IMG/VR virus record: IMGVR_UViG_3300013014_000133
Span: 1 to 23,875 of that record
Length of the DNA: 23,875 nt
Origin: a virus
Reading direction: 5' to 3' (one strand)
The translations under genes were made by a program, and so were the position numbers. Positions 1 to 6,009 of the stretch are shown here, one piece after another (within the stretch, counting starts at the first letter, position 1; every line of letters starts with the position of its first letter). The notes below the pieces were generated by a model that did no database searches, was not told the DNA's origin, and worked only from the letters and a program-made list of their open reading frames with translations.

Positions 1-504
1 AGAATTTTAAAAGATAAATTCGATTTGTTTGATTATTGGTGTCCTGATTGTTTGAATCCTGCACCGACACATACCCCAACTCCAACACCTACCCCTACTC
101 CAACTCCGACACCAACTCCAACACCTACCCCTACTCCAACTCCGACACCAACCCCAACACCTACCCCTACTCCGACACCAATACCTTGCTTAGCAACACA
201 CCCGTACTTATCTTCATATTTAAGTTTTTCTACCAATCAATACGGTAATTTTTCAAATAATTATTCGTTGGCTTGTAGTTCGTTGTTGTGTTTATCTGCC
301 GGAACATGTAATACCAATGGAGCAATTAATCCTATGCACATTGATACTCCACAAATTCAAGTTGGTACGGTGTTCTATAGTGGACCTACGACATGTAATT
401 ACTATGGTATGACAGGATTTTATATCGCACAAAACGGAGCAAACTATGTATTAATAAGTATTTCGAATGGAATTGTTACTCAAGTATTAAATAATTGTTC
501 ATAA
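1..504 (+). CDS. Thr-Pro repeat virion-type protein, 5' partial
   Basis: The reading frame is already open at base 1, so the true start lies upstream and at least 167 residues are visible. After a short segment containing two cysteines comes an uninterrupted run of about 18 Thr-Pro dipeptides (bases 73-180), a stiff extended linker. The C-terminal ~105 residues form a Cys-, Ser-, Tyr- and Asn-rich domain that ends in a Cys-Ser pair and looks beta-rich. Thr-Pro linkers joining beta-rich domains are common in phage fibre and decoration proteins, so a virion surface or adhesin-like role is inferred. A TTG at base 25 could be read as a start, but nothing supports it. No specific family is recognised. 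The next gene begins 18 bases downstream on the same strand. Confidence 0.65.
   Translation, partial: RILKDKFDLFDYWCPDCLNPAPTHTPTPTPTPTPTPTPTPTPTPTPTPTPTPTPTPTPTPIPCLATHPYLSSYLSFSTNQYGNFSNNYSLACSSLLCLSAGTCNTNGAINPMHIDTPQIQVGTVFYSGPTTCNYYGMTGFYIAQNGANYVLISISNGIVTQVLNNCS
73..180 (+). repeat. 36-nt tandem repeat encoding (Thr-Pro)n
   Basis: A 36-base unit built from six Thr-Pro codon pairs occurs at 91-126 and 127-162 with a single mismatch (act/acc). Half-units flank it at 73-90 and 163-180. The array keeps the reading frame and encodes about 18 Thr-Pro pairs. Such an array can change length by slippage or recombination, which would alter linker length in the protein. Confidence 0.9.
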
Positions 505-522
505 ACTACATAAGAAGAAAAA

Positions 523-876
523 ATGGAATTTTTTATAAATCAAAACTCTACATTACCAATTTTAAAAATGGAACCAGTCGTGGACGGTAGAAGTGACTCT
601 TATAAAAATATTATAGAAATTTTAGATAATGCAATTATTCGTTTTTCAATGAAAGACGAAAAAAATGGAATACAAAAAATATTTATGAACCAAGCTTATA
701 TTGTCGAGAAATTAAAAAATAACCCCGATAGTCCAACTGAATATTATTTATACTACAAATGGACTGCAAACGATACAAAAATAAAAGGTAGGTTTATAGG
801 TGAATTTTCCATAGTTTTACAAAATGGAGAATTGATTTCACCAATTAGAGAAAATCTTTATATAAACATCGTTTGA
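523..876 (+). CDS. Small virion-type protein, BppU N-domain-like
   Basis: This 117-residue protein is soluble and predicted beta-rich. It has the pattern of the small domain found in phage baseplate/tip and upper-baseplate (BppU N-terminal) proteins: an N-terminal strand, an 'IIRFSMKD' segment, a central Asn/Ile strand, then a Tyr-Lys-Trp...Asp-Thr...Gly...Glu-Phe signature ('YYKWTANDT', 'GRFIGEFSI') and a closing 'Pro-Ile-Arg-Glu-Asn' strand. The assignment rests on this pattern only. It lies 18 bases after the Thr-Pro gene and probably shares its transcript. The start is ATG with an A-rich upstream and no Shine-Dalgarno. Its TGA stop overlaps the -35 box of the polymerase promoter. A structural role is inferred; treat it as hypothetical if strict. 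Confidence 0.6.
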   Translation: MEFFINQNSTLPILKMEPVVDGRSDSYKNIIEILDNAIIRFSMKDEKNGIQKIFMNQAYIVEKLKNNPDSPTEYYLYYKWTANDTKIKGRFIGEFSIVLQNGELISPIRENLYINIV

Positions 877-901
877 CATTAAGACAAGACATTTTTATAT
901 T
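873..901 (+). promoter_or_regulatory. Sigma-70-like promoter for DNA polymerase
   Basis: TTGACA (873-878), a spacer of exactly 17 bases, then TATATT (896-901). This is a perfect -35 and a near-consensus -10 of the bacterial housekeeping type. Predicted transcription starts near 908, giving a leader of roughly 58 bases before the polymerase ATG. The -35 overlaps the TGA stop of the preceding gene. If the host is a Bacteroidota member, its primary sigma factor prefers a different consensus, so activity is not certain. Confidence 0.55.
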
Positions 902-966
902 TATTAAAAAAGGGAAACCACAACATAGTTTGTGAGAATAATAACCCAAAATTAATAATATAAAAT

Positions 967-3795
967 ATGGTTCCACAAGAAGAAATTGAACGCTTTTTAT
1001 TAGGCGAAGACGACGAAAAATATATCGTATCACTCGAATACGATTACAAATCATCTAAAATTTATAAAGTAATCCAAGACCCTGTTAAGGGTAAATTATT
1101 ACGCCCCGACACATTTATTCCATTTGCTTGGGTCGGTGACTTGAAAGGTAAAAACTTTTACAAGAACGACAAACACGCACAAAAACGAGCAATGAGTGAA
1201 AATGGTATTATCATAGAAAAACTTGATACTCACGATGACGAACGTTTAGAAAACGGATTGAAGTATTTAGTTAAAACAACCAAATCATATTCCAACCTTG
1301 TAAACTTCTTTAAGGGTGGTGGATTAGACCCATGGGGTAGAGATAATACAGACTCAATTCAAATATTATCACCCGTAGAACAATACTTAATTCAAAAAAG
1401 TAAAAGACTATTCAAAGGTTTTGACGAATACGATGAAATCCACAGATTTGTATTCGATATTGAGACCACAGGTCTTGACCCTAAAACAAGTAAGATATTC
1501 TTGATAGGGATGAAAGACAATCGTGGTTTTCTAAAATTATTATCAGCACAAAATGAAGATGAAGAACGACAAATGATTGTCGACTTCTTTAAGACTATTG
1601 ATGAGTTAAAACCATCTTTAATTGGGGGTTACAACTCAGCATTCTTTGACTTTCCATTTATTTTGAAAAGAGCTGAGATATTAAAAGTTAATATCAAAAA
1701 AATCTGCAAGACCTTACATCCTGATTATACACTAAAACAAAAAGATGGTATTTTAAAGTTGGCGAACGAAATGGAACCATACGTTCAGACTCAGATGTGG
1801 GGATATAACATTGTGGATATTGCACACGCAGTTCGTAGAGCACAAGCAATCAACTCAGACATTAAGAGTTGGTCTTTGAAGTATATCACCAAATTTATTG
1901 AAGCTGAAAAACCAAATCGTGTTTACGTTGAGGGGGATAAGATTGGTAAAATCTATTTTGATAATCTTGAATATTGGATGAACAAAGAAAACGGAGCTTA
2001 TAAAAAAGTTGGGTTTGATTCAAAAATAGATGAAATCTGTAAAAGAAGAGATGATGTTTATAAATTAGTTACGGGTTCAAAAATTATTGAGGACTATTTG
2101 GACGATGACCTTTATGAAACGATGATAGTTGATGAACAGTTTAATCAAGCAAACTTCTTATTGTCTAAACTTGTACCAACAACATATGAAAGACTTTCAA
2201 CTATGGGAACTGCGACATTATGGAAAATGATTATGGCCGCATGGTCATATAAACATAATTTAGCATTACCAAGAAAATTAGAAAAAAGAAAATTTACAGG
2301 AGGTCTTTCTCGTTTGGTACAGGTTGGGTTCTCTAAAAACGTATTGAAACTTGACTACTCTTCACTATATCCATCTATTCAGTTGGTTCACGATGTGTTC
2401 CCTAAGTGTGATGTGACAGGAGCAATGAAAAGTATGTTAAAGTATTTCCGTGATACTCGTATTAAATACAAGAACTTAGCAAGTGAATATAAATCTATTG
2501 ACCCAAAACTTGCGATTTCTTACGACAGAAAACAATTACCAATTAAAATCTTTATCAACGCATTCTTTGGTTCATTATCAGCACCACAAGTTTTTCCGTG
2601 GGGTGATATTGATATGGGTGAACAGATTACTTGCACAGGTAGACAATACCTACGTCAAATGATTATGTTCTTTATGAAAAGAGGTTATGTTCCTCTCGTA
2701 ATGGATACGGATGGTGTAAACTTCGAAACACCACAAGATAGAGAAGAGTATAAGTATATTGGAAAGGGGTTGAACGGATTGGTTAAAGAAGGTAAGGAAT
2801 ATATTGGAGCAGAAGCTGATGTGGCAGAATACAATGATTTATTTTTACGAGGTGAAATGGGCTTGGATATTGACGGTGTTTGGCCATCAACAATTAATGT
2901 GGCTCGTAAAAACTATGCACTTCTTACAGATAAGGGTAAAGTAAAACTCACAGGTAATACAATTAAATCTAAAAAACTTCAAACGTATGTTGCTGAGTTT
3001 TTGGACAAAGGTCTTCGAATGTTATTGGACGGTAAAGGTGGTGAGTTTTTAGATTTCTACTACGAATATGTGGACAAACTTTATAACAGACAAATTCCTT
3101 TGGCAAAGATTGCAAACAAAGCTCGTGTTAAACAATCAATAGACGATTATAAAGTTCACATTACTAAAACAACAAAGGCTGGAAATATGATGTCCCGTCA
3201 AGCACACATGGAACTTTTGATTAAAGAAGGTAAAAATCCTGGTCTTGGTGATACAATCTTTTATGTTAATAATGGTGAGAAGAAATCACACGGAGACGTT
3301 CAAAAGAAAAAAGATGAATTGGTTTTAAATTGTTATTTGATTGATGAACGTGATATAGAAATGAATCCTGATTTATTAGGTGAGTATAATGTTCCAAGAT
3401 ATTTGGCAGCATTTAACAAAAGAATTGAACCATTACTTGTTGTTTATAAACCTGAAATCAGAGAAGACATTTTAATTGAAGACCCAAAAGATAGACCTAT
3501 CTTTACTAAGTCCCAAACTGAATTAGTACGTGGTTACCCCATGAAAGAAACCCATCAAGATACGTTAGAAGAAGTATTAACTCTATCTGACATGGAATTA
3601 ACGTTTTGGAAAAACGTAGGTATTGACCCTTACTATATGTATTTAGATGGTACTGTTGATTTAGTGGATGTTGATTGGGTTGAAAACAACAAAAAGTTAA
3701 TGGAAGAGTTTGTCGTACAACAAAAAAAGGTGGATATTGATGAATACTTTGAATTTGATGTGGATGGGGATTTAATGGCTCTTAGTTTCGACTAA
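967..3795 (+). CDS. Family B DNA polymerase (T4 gp43-like)
   Basis: This 942-residue replicative polymerase with 3'-5' proofreading copies the phage genome. T4 gp43 is 898 residues. The exonuclease domain shows Exo I 'FDIETTGLD' with Asp164 and Glu166, and Exo II 'GGYNSAFFDF' near 220-229. The region near 383-389 (Tyr...Asp) is the likely Exo III. The polymerase domain shows motif A 'LDYSSLYPSI' near 462-471, with catalytic Asp463. Motif B is 'KIFINAFFG' near 527-535, and motif C is 'MDTDG' near 579-583, with two Asp and Gly where Ser is usual. A Lys-Asn-Tyr (KxY-type) motif follows. The ATG is preceded by an A/T run and no Shine-Dalgarno. A sigma-70-like promoter lies upstream, and a terminator hairpin spans the stop codon. 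The stop overlaps the convergent gene by 4 bases. Confidence 0.95.
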   Translation: MVPQEEIERFLLGEDDEKYIVSLEYDYKSSKIYKVIQDPVKGKLLRPDTFIPFAWVGDLKGKNFYKNDKHAQKRAMSENGIIIEKLDTHDDERLENGLKYLVKTTKSYSNLVNFFKGGGLDPWGRDNTDSIQILSPVEQYLIQKSKRLFKGFDEYDEIHRFVFDIETTGLDPKTSKIFLIGMKDNRGFLKLLSAQNEDEERQMIVDFFKTIDELKPSLIGGYNSAFFDFPFILKRAEILKVNIKKICKTLHPDYTLKQKDGILKLANEMEPYVQTQMWGYNIVDIAHAVRRAQAINSDIKSWSLKYITKFIEAEKPNRVYVEGDKIGKIYFDNLEYWMNKENGAYKKVGFDSKIDEICKRRDDVYKLVTGSKIIEDYLDDDLYETMIVDEQFNQANFLLSKLVPTTYERLSTMGTATLWKMIMAAWSYKHNLALPRKLEKRKFTGGLSRLVQVGFSKNVLKLDYSSLYPSIQLVHDVFPKCDVTGAMKSMLKYFRDTRIKYKNLASEYKSIDPKLAISYDRKQLPIKIFINAFFGSLSAPQVFPWGDIDMGEQITCTGRQYLRQMIMFFMKRGYVPLVMDTDGVNFETPQDREEYKYIGKGLNGLVKEGKEYIGAEADVAEYNDLFLRGEMGLDIDGVWPSTINVARKNYALLTDKGKVKLTGNTIKSKKLQTYVAEFLDKGLRMLLDGKGGEFLDFYYEYVDKLYNRQIPLAKIANKARVKQSIDDYKVHITKTTKAGNMMSRQAHMELLIKEGKNPGLGDTIFYVNNGEKKSHGDVQKKKDELVLNCYLIDERDIEMNPDLLGEYNVPRYLAAFNKRIEPLLVVYKPEIREDILIEDPKDRPIFTKSQTELVRGYPMKETHQDTLEEVLTLSDMELTFWKNVGIDPYYMYLDGTVDLVDVDWVENNKKLMEEFVVQQKKVDIDEYFEFDVDGDLMALSFD

Positions 3796-3804
3796 GAGTT
3801 TTTT
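3779..3804 (+). terminator. Intrinsic terminator at the end of the polymerase gene
   Basis: A perfect 8-bp stem (ctcttagt / actaagag) closes a TTCG tetraloop and is followed directly by six T. It acts rightward, ending the polymerase transcript. The 5' arm and loop encode the last polymerase codons. The stem also covers the last codons of the convergent gene. Read leftward, no T-tract follows, so it should not stop the minus-strand transcript. Confidence 0.8.
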
Positions 3805-4124
3805 AATCCGTCTGAAGATAATATATACCAGTAATTTCCGACTTTTTTAAACTCAACGCACGAACCTTTAGTTAATTCAACTTCTTCATATTGTTCATCA
3901 ATTAATGAGTCTCCCTTTACTAAAACATTCGTCATAGATTTTACAACAACGTGGTCGGTATTTGATGAATTTAACAAAAGTTCACAATTTTCAACACCCG
4001 AAACAATGATGACATATTCACCGTCAGTTTCATAATAAGAGTTAGAAACTATTGCAGAATCTGATGTTTCAACTCTATTACCATTAATTATTCTAATTGA
4101 AGGGATAGATTTAAATACTGACAT
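3792..4124 (-). CDS. Small beta-rich protein of unknown function
   Basis: This 110-residue protein has no transmembrane segment. Short alternating hydrophobic stretches ('EYVIIVSGVENCELLL', 'HVVVKSMTNVLVKGD') suggest a beta-helix or beta-sandwich. It ends in an aromatic segment, 'NYWYILSSDGLKNS'. This resembles small tail or fibre-associated domains in phages, but no named family is recognised. It is the last gene of the leftward block, 7 bases after the neck gene. Its TAG stop lies within the polymerase terminator hairpin and overlaps the polymerase stop by 4 bases. The start ATG has only a T-run and AT-rich DNA upstream. Confidence 0.7.
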   Translation of the reverse strand: MSVFKSIPSIRIINGNRVETSDSAIVSNSYYETDGEYVIIVSGVENCELLLNSSNTDHVVVKSMTNVLVKGDSLIDEQYEEVELTKGSCVEFKKVGNYWYILSSDGLKNS

Positions 4125-4131
4125 AAAAAAA

Positions 4132-5253
4132 TTATATGATATTATAAGGACTTGTAAATGCTCTAAATTTCAAGGCTTTGTTCAAGTTTTCAGCTTGTAA
4201 AGCTTTTTGCTCCATTTGTTTTTCAGGTCTTAATCTTTCAAGTCTAGTTTTTAATTCTTCCCACAACATAGTCTTTTCATCTTTGGCTTCAGTATTTAAA
4301 CTTTGCCACTCTAAGGTTAATTCACTATCAGGAGTCTTTAAACTACCACTATACTTACCTCTTACTTTTGCCAAAGTTTCTTTACAATACGCAGTAAACC
4401 ATCTTCTAACCCAAGTTTTTGCTGGCGAGTTTAATTCGTCCCATCTCATTTCATCAATTGGAACATCAGAAGGAAGTCTAACAACGTCAGGATTTTTTGC
4501 TAAACAATCATCTCTATCAAAAGTATCATAATACCAATACCATACTTTGTATTTTTGATAAGCAATATTTCCAAAATCAAATTTTCCTCCAGGTACATTC
4601 ATTAAATGTAATGCCTTTTTTCCTTCAGGAAGCGCTGTAATTCTATAAGTTAAATCACCTGTTATAATTCTTCTTTTCATTTGAATGTCAGCCATTCTAA
4701 GTAAAATATCAAAGGCTGGTGTAATAAAATAATTTCCTGTTGTTCCCATTTGAGAAAATCCTGCTCCACCACCTAAACCAATACCACCAAATCCACCAAA
4801 ACCTCCCATAAACGGGTCAAAATATGCTGCGTCTAATTCAGAACGAGAAAACCATAATATTTCATTAACTTCGCGACCTGCAGGTATTTCATATATTTGT
4901 TGATTTGCAACTAAATCGATATAATCTTTTTTCAATACATAATCACCACCAGCTTGTAATCCCACAATTTTTGAATATGCGTAAGTATATTGAGTTTCCC
5001 AATCCATACTTCTTGTAGTAAAGGCTCTTGTTAGTGATTGCTCATCTAAATTCAAACCATTCAAAGAAGACCATTGAGCCTCAATCAACCAATCGTTTAC
5101 ATGTTGTGCGTAATCCTGAATAGATAATTCTAATAATGAATCCATCATTTCATCTTCTAATTCAACACTACGAATAGGGGCACCTAAAAGATTTTTTATT
5201 CTTTTATATAATTTACTTCTTTCAGGTTCGGTGATAATTACAGTAGTTGCCAT
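4132..5253 (-). CDS. Neck / head-completion protein (T4 gp13-like)
   Basis: This 373-residue protein probably belongs to the head-tail connector. The N-terminal ~60 residues are helical with a 'LLGAPIRSVELEDEMMDSLL' stretch and a following 'Tyr-Ala-Gln-His', the layout of gp13-type neck proteins in T4-like phages. A 'Y...IPAGREVNEILWF' strand region follows. Next comes a Gly-rich, Phe-rich insert near 149-168 ('GGFGGFGGIGLGGGAG'), probably a flexible loop. The C-terminal third has 'WVRRWFTAYCKETLAKVRGK' followed by a charged helix, also typical of the family. It starts 24 bases after the superoxide dismutase gene on the same strand. The family call is by pattern recognition; a structural role is more certain than the exact gp number. 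Confidence 0.6.
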   Translation of the reverse strand: MATTVIITEPERSKLYKRIKNLLGAPIRSVELEDEMMDSLLELSIQDYAQHVNDWLIEAQWSSLNGLNLDEQSLTRAFTTRSMDWETQYTYAYSKIVGLQAGGDYVLKKDYIDLVANQQIYEIPAGREVNEILWFSRSELDAAYFDPFMGGFGGFGGIGLGGGAGFSQMGTTGNYFITPAFDILLRMADIQMKRRIITGDLTYRITALPEGKKALHLMNVPGGKFDFGNIAYQKYKVWYWYYDTFDRDDCLAKNPDVVRLPSDVPIDEMRWDELNSPAKTWVRRWFTAYCKETLAKVRGKYSGSLKTPDSELTLEWQSLNTEAKDEKTMLWEELKTRLERLRPEKQMEQKALQAENLNKALKFRAFTSPYNII

Positions 5254-5277
5254 AAGTTTTTATTATATAAATATAAT

Positions 5278-5997
5278 TTAGTTGTTAAGTTTAGACTGAG
5301 TAGAATACAAATCATTAACAAATCCCCAATTAACCACTTTCCAAAAATTAGATACGTACTTGTCTCTTAGATTTTTGTATTTTAAATAATAGGCGTGTTC
5401 CCAAACATCAAGACCTAACAAGGGGTAACCTTTTTCTTCTTGATTATCCATTAAGGGATTGTCTTGATTTGCGGTGGTTACAATTTTCAATCTATTTTTA
5501 TCTGTAAGAATCAACCATACCCAACCTGAACCAAAACGAGATTTGGCGGCGTCTTCAAATTCTGTTTTAAATTTTTCAAATGAACCGAAAGTCTTTTCTA
5601 TTTTACTTTTGATGGGGTCGTCTAACTTTTGTTTTTTAGGCGACATCATTTTCCAAAACAACGCATGATTAAATGCGCCACCACCATTATTTCTAACTAT
5701 TGTATTAAAACTTGAAATGTCAGATATAATTTGTTCTAAGTCTAAATCTTTACCACTTATTTTTTCTAATTCTTTATTTAATTTATCAACATAACCTTTG
5801 TAATGTTTGTTGTAGTGAGTTTTCATTGTTTCACTATCAATAAAAACTTCTAAAGAATCATATTCATAAGGTAATTTATCTATACTTATTTTTTTTATTT
5901 CATTAATTAGATTAGTTTTTTGTGCTGAATCAATTTCTAACAACTGTTCTATTTTGTGAATTTTCTTTAAATAACTTTCAAAAATATTATTCCCCAT
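5278..5997 (-). CDS. Superoxide dismutase, Mn-type (Fe/Mn family)
   Basis: This 239-residue enzyme would convert superoxide to oxygen and hydrogen peroxide. All four metal ligands are visible: His61 ('MKTHYNKHYKGYV', with gateway Tyr69), His111 ('NNGGGAFNHALFW'), and Asp197 and His201 in the signature 'DVWEHAYY'. The 'GGG' before His111 and the Gln in 'ANQDNPLM' (Gln178) are the pattern of Mn enzymes such as E. coli SodA rather than Fe enzymes. An N-terminal extension of about 40 residues is helical and charged, with no signal peptide. The product should therefore be cytoplasmic or packaged in the virion. It sits between the helicase and neck genes, 12 bases after the helicase stop. A TATTTATA octamer lies 4 bases upstream of its ATG. 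Confidence 0.93.
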   Translation of the reverse strand: MGNNIFESYLKKIHKIEQLLEIDSAQKTNLINEIKKISIDKLPYEYDSLEVFIDSETMKTHYNKHYKGYVDKLNKELEKISGKDLDLEQIISDISSFNTIVRNNGGGAFNHALFWKMMSPKKQKLDDPIKSKIEKTFGSFEKFKTEFEDAAKSRFGSGWVWLILTDKNRLKIVTTANQDNPLMDNQEEKGYPLLGLDVWEHAYYLKYKNLRDKYVSNFWKVVNWGFVNDLYSTQSKLNN

Positions 5998-6009
5998 GAT
6001 ATATAAATA

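Noticed and set aside
33-236. Antisense frame encoding a (Gly-Val)n protein
   Set aside because: It is the reverse reading of the Thr-Pro repeat; no start context or neighbours support it.
743-750. TATTTATA inside the gene at 523
   Set aside because: Internal to a coding region and far from any start; likely chance in A/T-rich DNA.
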